Below are positions 37,844 through 47,412 of a stretch of DNA of 64,000 bases, piece by piece. The stretch lies in the NCBI RefSeq assembly GCF_907164915.1, contig NC_061866.1, positions 23,267,905 to 23,331,904 on the forward strand. The letters are read 5' to 3'. The first letter of the stretch is position 1. Each line of letters starts with the position of its first letter. Source of the DNA: Impatiens glandulifera (lineage: Eukaryota; Streptophyta; Magnoliopsida; Ericales; Balsaminaceae). The position numbers and the translations under genes are program-made. The notes under the pieces are model-generated. The model saw only the letters and a program-made list of their open reading frames with translations, was not told where the DNA came from and searched no databases.

Positions 37844-39768
37844 TGTTAGATTAATTTAAATTAAGAAAAGAGAAATTTAATTAAGAAATAAATAATTAAT
37901 TAATTAAAGAAAATATGTACAACATAGTTTTGAATAAAACTAAGTTGGGTAATTTTCCTTTTTGTAGGTACAAATCTAAAGAAGTATGTCTATTCGGATG
38001 TCGTCTAATTAAATTAGACGTGGTCGGAAGTAATGCACGAGTAGACTTTGTCTAATTATATCAGATGTGGTTTGAAGTAATGCGCGAGTAGACGTCATCT
38101 AATTATTTTAAAAATGGTTTGAAGTAATGCGCGAGTAGACGTCGTCTAACTACATCAGACGTGGTCTGAAGTAATGTGCAGGTAGACGTTGTCTAAGTAC
38201 TTTAGACGTGGTCTGAAGTAATACCCGAGTAGACATCCTCTAATTATATTAAATGTGGTCTCAAGTAATGCGTAAGTAGACATCGTCTAATTACTTGAGA
38301 CATAGTCTGAAGTAATGCGCGAGTAGACGTCGTCTAATTACTTTAGATGTAGTCTGAAGTAATGCGAGAACATACATTGTGTAATTACTTTAGACGTAGT
38401 ATGAAGTAATACACGAGTAGACATCGTCTAATTACTTTAGACGTGGTCTGATGTAATGCGCGAGCAGACGTCGTCTAATTACTTTAGACGTGGTCTAAAG
38501 TAATGCATGAGTAGACGTCGTCTAATTATTTTAGACGTGGTCTGAAGTAATGCACGAGTAGACGTCGTCTAATTAATTTAGACGTGGTCTGAAGTAATGT
38601 GCGAGTAGACATTGTCTAATTACATTAGACGTGGTCTGAAGTAATACGCGAGCATATGTTGTCTATTTACTTTAGACATGGTTTGAAGTAATGCACGAGT
38701 AGACATCGTCTAATTACTTTAGACGTCGTCTGAAATAATGTGCGAGTAGACGTCGTCTAATTACTTTAGACGTGGTCTGAAGTAATGCACGAGTGGACGT
38801 CGTATAACTTCATTAGACGTGGCCTAAAGAAGTGTGTACCCGGACGTCGTTCAACTTTATCAAACGTTTGAAGAAGCGTTTGATTATGTACTCAGTTCAT
38901 CTACAGTTCTCGTTTTCAATAGTCTGACAAGTCAGCTCAAACAACGAATGAACAACTTCTACGTACGCTATTATCAATTAAAGTGCCCTTATTGTACCTT
39001 TCTAGTACAACACGATCTTAGAGAATATTCAGCTCACTATAAGTCCGGTACAGCCACGATCCCAACGATAATATATTTGTTGTACTATCTCGTACTATTG
39101 GTAGTCGTCCAACAAAAAGAGGATAAGTGTTCACAAAGAAGATTCACTTGTTGGTGCGTTTTCAAGTATAAATAGCTCCCATAAGGACATCGGACGAAAT
39201 ACTCAGTTACTTTGACACTCTCGTTCTCTCACTCATATTCACTCTTGCTATATAAATCTGAATCTCTCTTCTTCTAAAGATAAAATGTGAATTATCTATG
39301 GTTTGTGTGATCATTCTGTTATTCATATACTGTCATTTTTTTTTGTGAAATCTCAGTATTATAAGTTGAATAGAGGTGTTTATGACTGGGTTTGTTAAGT
39401 CCTGTCATTTTTCAGAAGAAGGCGGTTATTAAGTCCTGTATTTTCTGACTGGGTTTGTGCAGTTGTTGTATAAATCAAAGTCTTCTAATGACTATCATTT
39501 TTGTTGAGGAATAATGAGTGCCACATGAGTTTTATCTCTGAACATCCATAAAACTCCCTTTGTTCTCTTCTTTCTGTTACTTGTATTCATTTATCTAACG
39601 CATCAAATTCATCTAGTTGTTCCGTACTTAAACTTGTTCAAGAGTTTGCGAAGATTTTTGAAGAATAGAAACATATCTAAATCACTCACAAGATTAACAT
39701 CGAATCGAAGTTTGAAAGTTTCTAACTATAGTCAGACCCCGTCTCTATAGTAGACACTAATCCTAACA
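37844..39768 (+). mobile_element. 3' LTR of element E (beta type)
   Basis: It runs from TGTTAGATTAATTTAAATT to ACACTAATCCTAACA. The 5' part is AT-rich. The middle (37990-38830) is a 47-bp tandem array; the last ~900 bp resembles the 3' ends of other LTRs in the window, including 'TAAGTTGAATAGAG' and 'CATCCATAAAACTCC'. TATAA follows as right TSD copy. Confidence 0.9.
37990..38835. repeat. 47-bp tandem repeat array in beta LTR
   Basis: About 18 units at 47-bp spacing. Each has TAGACG-T-CGTCTAATTA, then TTTAGACGTGGTCTGAAG, then TAATGCGCGAG. Both halves are inverted repeats (the second with a G-T type pair). Copy-to-copy changes are frequent. Confidence 0.9.
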
Positions 39769-40612
39769 TATAATTATAATTGTTTGAATTTGAGCTTGAG
39801 TTAGGAGAATATTGATTTTTCTTCATAAATTTGTCAAATTTCTTCACAAAAAGTGACGTGGCATCTTTGCTGATTTGCTTAGTCGTCTTTGTGATAACAA
39901 CAACAGGTGACACTTCAGGTGTCACCAAATCAATAGTAATGGTTGAGATTGACTTCTCCTCTTCGTTCCTTTAATATAGCTCAAACTCTTAAGCTTTTAG
40001 ATCCGCGAAGAGGTCGTGCAACTCGACTCTGCTCAGATCCTTTGACTCACTCATAGTCAAAGTCTTTATACCCATTCTTAGGGAAGAGCCTTTACCACCT
40101 TTATATTAACTTCTCTATTACTATATGTTTTTCCTAATGTGGAAAGCTTAATGATGATGCTAATGAACCTTTCTTCAAATTTCTTCATGGTTTCTCCAGA
40201 CTTCATCTTTATGCCATCATATTTTTGTGTGACAACCATGAGTTTGTTCTTTTTGGTCTGATCGTTGTCTTCACGCAATTTGGTCATTTTTTCCTAAATC
40301 TCTTTAGCGGTGGAACAAGATTTGGTTTTTCTGAATATATTTTTGTCCATCGTTTTGTATAAGATATCCTTAGCCACATTGTTGAGATTGTCTTTCCTCT
40401 TGTCTTCAGCTGTCCACTCATATCTTGATTTTTCAATCATCTCAGGAACGTTGTCCGCTGAAGTTGTGGCTGTTTTTTAAGATCTTCATGGGACCGTTAG
40501 TGATGACATACCATATATCATCAACTTGAGCGGCCAGATGAGCTTGCATCCTGATTTTTCAATCATCGTAGTCTTCCTTTGTGAACATAGGAATCTTGTT
40601 AAGTATAGACAT
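39769..40612 (-). pseudogene. Element G gag, N-terminal half
   Basis: The start codon is at 40612 ('MSILNKIPMFTKEDY', then 'VDDIWYVITNGPMKI'). A UBN2-type Gag domain follows, with 'KYDGIKMKSGETMKKFEERF' and 'LSTLGKTYSNREVNIKVV' (40078-40240), then a Ser/Asn-rich linker after 'DATSLFVKKFDKFMKKN' (~39800-39860). It is cut by element E at 39768 and resumes at 32168. A few stops are present. In copia elements Gag packages element RNA into virus-like particles. Confidence 0.9.
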
Positions 40613-40646
40613 ACTAATATTTTTTTCTTAGAGAGTAGAAAAACTT

Positions 40647-40658
40647 GTTCTAATATCA
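40647..40658 (-). promoter_or_regulatory. Degenerate primer-binding site of element G
   Basis: The minus strand reads TGATATTAGAAC, a mutated form of TGGTATCAGAGC, placed 2 bp from the LTR end at 40661. Confidence 0.75.
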
Positions 40659-40660
40659 CT

Positions 40661-40870
40661 TGCTGGGATCGGTGTCAATAACAACTGGTGGGGTTTGAGT
40701 ATTGTTGAACGACTATCGACTTCCAACTCGGTTTTAAAACTATTAGAGGTTAAGACCTATTTCTATTCTCGTGACAAATCTTCGCGATCTCTTCCATCAG
40801 ATTCAAGTAAAAAATTATTCGCTAGATTTGAAGCGTATTGATACAAGATGAATAAGGCAGTACGATATCG
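40661..40870 (-). mobile_element. Truncated 5' LTR of element G (beta type)
   Basis: TGCTGGGATCGGTGTC begins a ~200-bp stretch closely similar to 15664-15870 ('TTTGAGTATTGTTGAACGAC'). The similarity fades near 40870, so most of the LTR is missing. Confidence 0.8.
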
Positions 40871-41494
40871 AAATACACAAGTATCCTGAGAGGCTTATCA
40901 TGTTCGAAATTTCTAACCTTTTACAATCACTTTTATATATAATTCACGTCTGAGAAAATTAAAAAGTGGGATATTCAAATGTAATGCTTATAGTTTAAAC
41001 TTGGACAAACATTTTAATAAAATTAGCATCTTATTCAAACTGTCTAAGAGGGCTTTATATTATAGATACTCATTTTTTATACCACTTTATAAATTTTAAG
41101 AATAATTCCGAACCTACACATTTTTTTCTAGTCTCAATGTACTATATTTAAACAAAAACAATTTTTAAAAGAGATTTCTTATTAATTAATTCTAAGATTA
41201 ATTAAATATAATACATATATCTCGTGAATAAAATAAAAAATATAATATATATATATATTAGAATAATAATAATATTAATAAAATAAACTAACATAATTAA
41301 AAAAAAGTATTAGAACAAAAATATATAAAAAATAATAAGGATAATACTAATAAAAGAATTATAAAAATACAAAATATATATAAATATATAAATATATATA
41401 TATATATATATAATGATAATAATAAGAGCATAATAAAAAATAAAATTAAAACCATATATATATATAAAAATAATTAAAAAATAATAATAATACC

Positions 41495-41622
<128 letters not shown>

Positions 41623-41842
41623 AGACAACAAATTATATATACAAAAATAAAATAAAATAATATTTTTTTATGATTATTATGTATTGTGATTTAAAAAAAA
41701 AAGTTCCCATATATGGCCTAACCCAACAAAGGGAGTTATTCACGTGGATACCTAAATTGTTCAACCAAATAGAAGAAATCAGTAATATCACGGCTTTTAG
41801 TTCACGTTCAAGAGGAAGCTGGTGCTTATATTGGTAAAATAG

Positions 41843-42136
41843 TATTTTCAAAACAACTACAAGTTACCTAGCTACAAGTCTGCACAATCTAAATCACTTC
41901 ATTCTTCACCATACAACCCAGAAACACTTCCAAAGCCTGGAAGGCAGAAAAATAATTTGTCGCAGCAGCCTCGGGCAGTGTATCTGCATTGGGAAAGAAC
42001 TAGACGTACCCTGCACCAAACAGGGTCCATGGACCATGATATACCAACGGAACCGCAATTCAACAAGAAACAATCATATATTAGCCTTGAATTGTGGTTC
42101 AACGTCTGCACTACAGGAGAGCCACTGGAAGCTTAA
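41843..42136 (+). pseudogene. Coding-like segment of unknown origin, 97 codons open
   Basis: A plus-strand frame is open from the stop at 41840-41842 to a TAA at 42134-42136, in DNA with normal base composition inside very AT-rich surroundings. It reads through 'LPKPGRQKNNLSQQPRAVYL', 'HWERTRRTLHQTGSMDHDIP' and 'SYISLELWFNVCTTGEPLEA'. Composition looks like true protein rather than noise, and it is unrelated to the transposon proteins here. No start codon lies near its left end; it could be a last exon or captured gene fragment. I do not recognise the family. The antisense ORFs (41633-41851, 41899-42111) look less protein-like. Confidence 0.45.
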
Positions 42137-42809
42137 TGCTGTGTAGAGTGGCCAATGGAGATAGCCTAAGTCAAGGACGGAATTATGTAACTGGCGGTAG
42201 CCTATGGTAGTTTTTTAAAACAATATATATTAGCCTTGAATTAAAAATATAAAATACTTATAAGATAAAGATTAAAATAATAATTTATATGAATATAAAG
42301 GTAAAATAGTTTTTTATATTTCTTAATTTTAAATTATTTATAAAATTAATAGAAAAATATAAATTACTATTTATAAACAAATTAAAACAGTTATATTAAT
42401 TTGGTTCGGAATTTAAATAAATAAATTGATATATTATTTAATCTTATGAACACTTAATATTATATAATTAATTGTCTTCTCCAGTCTATTCACTTGATAA
42501 TCTGTTTTTGACATAATTATGTATTTTTGTTCTTATTTTTATGTATTGTATTTTTTCAATTATATTCTTACAATTAATATTTGGCTGAAATCCATTAAAT
42601 TAAACTTTCATATTTTCTTTATTTATATAGTTAGTGTTGGGTCAAATTAAATTGACTAAAATAAACTAAGGAAATAAGTTTATTTAATGCTGACATTATT
42701 TTGATGATTTATGTTAAACTTAGTTATGATCAAGCTAAGTGGTTTATTTGTTTTGTGTAGGAATAAATCTAAAGACAATGCTAACTTAGACATTGTCCAA
42801 AGCAGGCTA

Positions 42810-43670
42810 TCTTAGACGTATAACGTAGTTAGACGAGGACGTCTAACTCCTTTAGACGTGGTCTAAAGGGATTCGTAGTTAGACGATGACGTCTAACTCC
42901 TTTAGACGATGACGTCTAACTCCTTTACACGATGACGTCTAACTCCTTTAGACGCGGTCTAAAGGGATGCATAGTGAGACGATGACGTCTAACTCCTTTA
43001 GACGTGGTCTAAAGGGAAACATAGTTAGACAAGGTCGTCTAACTCCTTTAGACGCTGTATATAGGGAAACGTAGTTAGACGAGGACGTCTAACTCTTTAG
43101 ACGGGGTCTAAAGGAAAACGTACTTAAACGAGGACGTCTAAATTCTTTAGACGCGGTATAAAGGAAAACGTAGTTAGACAAGGTCGTCTAACTCCTTTAA
43201 ACGTTGTCTAAAGGGAAACATAGTTAGACAAGGTCGTCTAACTCCTTTAGACGATGTCTAAAGGGAAACGTAGTTAGACGAGTACGTCTAACTCCTTTAG
43301 ACACGGTCTAAAGGGAAACGTAGTTAGACGATGTCGTCTAACTCCTTTAGACGTTGTCTAAAAGGATGCGTAGTTAGACGAGGCCGTCTAACTCCTTTAG
43401 ACGTGGTCTAAAATGTAACGTAGTTAGACGAGGACGTTTAACTCCTTTAGACGTGGTCTAAAATGTAACGTAGTTAGACGAGGACGTTTAACTTCTTTAG
43501 ACGCGGTCTAAAAGGATGCGTAGTTAGACGAGGACGTCTAACTCCTTTAGACGTGGTCTAAAGGGAAACGTAGTTAGACGAGGACGTCAAACTCCTTTAG
43601 ACGCGGTCTAAAGGAAGCGTAGTTAAACGAGGATGTCTAAGCCTTTTAGATGCAATCTAAAGAAGAACGT
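42810..43670. repeat. 50-bp two-hairpin tandem array in LTR
   Basis: About 17 units at exact 50-bp spacing in places (for example CC at 43244, 43294, 43344). Each unit holds two perfect inverted repeats: GTTAGACG-loop(4)-CGTCTAAC and CCTTTAGAC-loop(3)-GTCTAAAGG, separated by short 'AAACGTA' and 'T' linkers. Confidence 0.92.
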
Positions 43671-43918
43671 CTAATGCCTTGCTTTAGTAGCCGTCTGAAG
43701 AAAGCTTTTGTCTAACCAAGATCTCTCTACTGTCCTCTCCACTTTCTTCTGTGCAGTCTGACAAGCCAGCTCATTTTATCCAATGAATTAATTCCACGTA
43801 CACAGAAGTACAAGAAAAGATTAGAGGATATTCAGCGAACTACCTGTTCGGTACGTCCACGATCAAATTATTCAGAGTCTACTATACTCTCGTACTATAG
43901 GCGATCGTCCAACGGATA

Positions 43919-45192
43919 TGTTGGGATCAAGTTCTCCGATAGGGGACCGGGGTCTGACTAAAGAAGATCCATTACACACACAACAGTTGATACTAATCCG
44001 GTTAAAGATTAATATCGGTCTCAACACTACACAAGTTGTCACAAACTCTTGAACCGAGTTCAAGTGCAGAAATAGTTTGTTTCAACTTGAAGCAACACAC
44101 ACATGGATTGGATGACAATGATGAATGGAATAGAGACAGAACACAACACAAGATTTATGGATGTTTGAAGATAAAACTCCTACGTCACCCCTTCTTCTCA
44201 AACCTTAATCACACTTTACAATACGTTAAATAACCGAGGCTTATTTACTGCTTGTTATTGACTTACAACTCTTACAAAGAATGAATAGAATTGTAATACA
44301 CTTTAACACTTTTGGACAGGTTGTAATGTAAGAATAGTTGGCTTCTACTTGTGTTAATGGATGATGTGAAAGACATTATAACATTTGGTTACTTACTGGT
44401 GTATGTCGTTCTTCTGTTCTTCAACTTCTCCTTAAATAATGGAAATATGACAACGGTCATATTTCACTTTCAACGGATAACTATATGGTAATCCTTGAAT
44501 CTAATTGGTTGGTCAAAAGGAGCTGCATGACATTAAATGCAGTTGATGCTTCCCAAGGAGCAACACAGCCGACCGGTTTGTCTTCTATTGAGTTTATCAG
44601 TAGGACGGTTTTGACAGTTACCTGCTCCTTGGGGCTACTTATGGACTTATAGAAAAATGGGTATCTGATCACTTTGCAGTCTTCTACTTTCTGTAGTCTA
44701 TCAACAATGTTATATCAAAGAGGAAATGACATAGTCTGCATATTTGAAGATCTCCTTCTGCATATTCCCAAATTGAACCTATTGCATCAAAATGGAAACT
44801 TATAGCAGTTCCATATCTTTAATTTGATCTATTTCATTTCCTGTAAATTTTGTACGATCGCTTATGATTGAGCCAATAATTTGAGCCGACCAGACTTTAT
44901 ACCAGTTTACTGTTTCAACATCGGTTGACCGGTCTTACTGCCGAAGAGTAACGACCGATCTCTGAGTGAAAGGTTTTACCGATCCTGAAGTTCAGCCGAA
45001 CCGATCTTCTACTAATACTGTTGCTGAGAAGATAGATAAATTAAGTTCTTGTTTGTGCCGCTTCTATGATATTGGTTGACCGACCAATTTGAGAGTATGA
45101 TCGCTCCCTGCTTTTTCTGCACAAACGGTGAGTTTGGTTATGTTCTTTAGATAGTTAATTACTTATTAATTAACTATCTAATTTATCTAATA
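43919..45192 (-). mobile_element. Solo LTR nested in element F LTR, TSD GGATA
   Basis: On plus it starts TGTTGGGATCAAG and ends TTTATCTAATA. GGATA flanks it (43914-43918 and 45193-45197), and the host LTR continues on both sides. It has no TTAGAC array; instead 44870-45090 is rich in 'GACCGGT', 'ACCGATC' and 'GCCGACC'. This is a further LTR subfamily (delta). The final CA appears mutated to TA. Confidence 0.85.
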
Positions 45193-45700
45193 GGATACAA
45201 GTCACGTGTCCTCAAATAATATTCGACTGTTGGTGTACTTCAACTATATATGGAGGCTCAAGGACAACGGTCGAACCGCCTCACTCATTCTATTCCCTTC
45301 TATAATTGCATACTGTCCATTCTATGAGAAACTTGAGTATTGTAAGTTGAACATAGACTGTTCTGTTCAATAGAGAGTTAGCTAGATCAGTGAGCTGTAT
45401 TTGTTTCAAAGTATTTAGTGGATATCCTTTCGGTTGTGGAAGAAGGGGTGACGTAGGAGTTTTATCTCCGAACATCCATAAAACTCCTTGTGTTCTTTAC
45501 TTTCTACCATTTGCATTCAGTTATCTAAAGCTTCAAATCCAACGAACAGTTCTGCACTTGAATCTATTTCAAGAGTTTGGAGGATTTGTGATGAATAGAA
45601 ACAATATTAATCCCTCACAGGATTATTATCGAAGAATTTATCGTAACCTGTTAACTATATTTAGACCATAGTCTCTATTGGTAGCACCAATCCCAACAAG

Positions 45701-45712
45701 TGGTATCAGAGC
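45701..45712 (+). promoter_or_regulatory. Primer-binding site of element F
   Basis: TGGTATCAGAGC, complementary to initiator tRNA-Met, 2 bp after the LTR end. Confidence 0.95.
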
Positions 45713-45751
45713 ATCGCTTTCTATTCTCAAGCACCAATACGAATCTGAATC

Positions 45752-47055
45752 ATGTTTATGACCGCTACAACCAAGGTTTCCATGTTCTCGAATGAGAACT
45801 ATGTCGTGTTGAAGAAGAGAGTCCATGCTCATCTATCAGCCATTGATGATGACATATGGCTTGTCATCACCGAAGGTCCGATAAAGATTGAGAAAAACAG
45901 ATCTGAGTAGACCAATGAAGATAAGAGGAAGCACAACCTCGACAACCTACCCATGGATATTCTGTACAAAACTATGGATGACAACATGTTTAATTACATT
46001 ATATCATGCAACTCTGTCAAGGTGATCTGGGAGAGGTTGACTCAACTCTGTGAAAGAAACGAGCAGACCAAAGAGAACAAGATTATGGTTTCCTCACAAC
46101 AGTTTGATAACATCAAGATGCGTCCTGGAGGGACGATGACTGAATTTGATGGAAAGTTCATCAAGATTATCACCACTCTCTCCAACTTGGGCAAAACTTA
46201 CAGCAACAAAGAGGTTGCAATCAAAGTCATGCGTGCTCTGCCCAGGGAATGGGATATTAAGATGATGGCGATGAAGGAGTCTAAAGATCTCAACAAGATA
46301 GAGCTCTTTGACTTGCTAGCTGATCTGAAGGCCTATGAGTTTGAGATAAACTCTAGGAATGAAGAGTAGCTCTCCACATCTACCGTTGCGACTAAGGCGC
46401 TGGTGACTACTAATGAGCCACCTGCTTCCACTAATGTGAAGACTATTGCCGAGCAGATCAGAAACGACGCCGTGACTCTATTCATGAAGAAATTCGGCAA
46501 ATTCACGAAGAAGAGCAATTCTAACTCAAGCTCTTTAAACAATAACAGTTATGATAAGAACAACTATAAGGCTAACTTAAAGTGTTCGAACTGTGAAAAA
46601 CTATGACACTTCAAGTCGGAGTGGAGGAAGCCAAAGTGAGATAATAATAAGATGGACAAGAAAGAGTCGAAGGCTCTAATGACGACTGACAGCAAAACCA
46701 AGAGGGACCAAAGCGATTCAGATGACTCGTTGTCCAGCGATAGTGATGATGAAGAGGTCACTTGCTTCATGGAAAAAGAAGAAGAAGATTCTAAGGTAGT
46801 TAACTTCTTCTCTGAAGAATAACAAGAGAAGAACTAAATGATGCACTCATTGACATGGTTGGTGAGTACAAGAAGTTGTTAGACTCTTGTAATGAAATGA
46901 GATTAAAATATGAAACTGATAAACCTTCTTCATCTCAAAATTTTAAACCAAAAGTTTTTGAAAATAACAAGGTTGAGCTCTCATCTGAAATGAGAAGCTC
47001 AAGGAAAAGGTTCAAACATTCTTTTCTGAAAACAAACGGTTAAAATATGTGGTCT
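45752..47055 (+). pseudogene. Copia gag, element F
   Basis: The ATG at 45752 opens a Gag with the usual start ('VSMFSNENYVVLKKRVHAHL', 'DDDIWLVITEGPIKI'). The UBN2-type domain is clear at 45953-46369 with 'VIWERLTQLCERNEQTKENK', 'LSNLGKTYSNKEVAIKVMRA' and 'DLLADLKAYEFEI'. A Ser/Asn-rich linker, a CCHC knuckle with a stop in it ('CSNCEKL', ~46580), an acidic 'DSDDSLSSDSDDEEV' (~46720) and the start of the coiled-coil part 'LKYVVC' follow. Stops near 45908, 46366 and 46603 inactivate it. It is the best-preserved UBN2 domain in the window. Confidence 0.93.
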
Positions 47056-47360
47056 GTTGGGTCAAATTATTTTGTTTAAAATAATTTAGAGAATAAGTGT
47101 ATTATATGACCAATCTTATTTTGATGATATGTAACTAAAACTTAATAAGTTGAGAATAAAGTTAAGCTGTCTATTTGTGTGTATGTAGGTGTATCAAACT
47201 ATGCTAAATTAGACGTAGTCTAAGCAGGCTAAATAGACGTGTTGCGAAGTTAGATGTCAATGTATAATTCCATTAGACATTGTAGTCTAATAAGATACGT
47301 AATTAGACGTTGTAGTCTAACAAATACGTACTGCTAATTAATTATCTAATTTATCTAACA
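47056..47360 (+). mobile_element. Chimeric LTR fragment
   Basis: It starts as an alpha LTR (TGTTGGGTCAAATT, 47056), passes through a few TTAGAC units (47207-47327) and then joins 'TTAATTATCTAATTTATCTAACA', which is the right-hand end of a minus-strand delta-type LTR (compare 45168-45192). No TSD is visible. It separates element F's gag from the LINE. Confidence 0.65.
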
Positions 47361-47412
47361 TGAAGGATCTCGTATAACGGATTCTAGAAATACTAAAGAA
47401 ATAAGGTCTAAG

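Larger units (their letters stand above)
32169..39768 (+). mobile_element. Copia element E inserted in element G gag, TSD TATAA
   Basis: It begins TGTTAGATTAAG (32169) and ends CCTAACA (39768). TATAA lies directly outside both ends (32164-32168 and 39769-39773), and the minus-strand Gag frame of element G is split by it. Contents: a short 5' LTR-like start, an inverted gamma-type LTR block ending at 33478, an RNase H C-terminus, a spacer, ORF3, polypurine tract and 3' LTR. Gag and most of pol are missing, so it is internally deleted and rearranged. Confidence 0.85.
42635..45698 (+). mobile_element. 5' LTR of element F (alpha type) with nested LTR
   Basis: It starts TGTTGGGTCAAATT and ends CCAATCCCAACA just before the PBS. 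Without the 1274-bp insert (43919-45192) and one TSD copy it is about 1.78 kb. Positions 42810-43670 hold a 50-bp hairpin array. Confidence 0.9.
42635..47055 (+). mobile_element. Copia element F: 5' LTR, PBS, gag, truncated
   Basis: In order: a 5' LTR with a nested solo LTR, a PBS (45701-45712), and gag from 45752 until it is cut at about 47055 by an LTR-derived fragment. Pol, ORF3 and a 3' LTR are not found on this strand. Confidence 0.85.

Noticed and set aside
19779..39768. Treating elements D and E as one full-length element with 5' and 3' LTRs
   Set aside because: The LTRs are of different types (CGGTATTTT versus TTAGAC arrays), and E has its own TATAA duplication inside element G.
41899..42111. 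Minus-strand Cys-rich ORF
   Set aside because: It overlaps a plus-strand frame that looks more protein-like; neither has independent support, so only the plus reading is kept, at low confidence.
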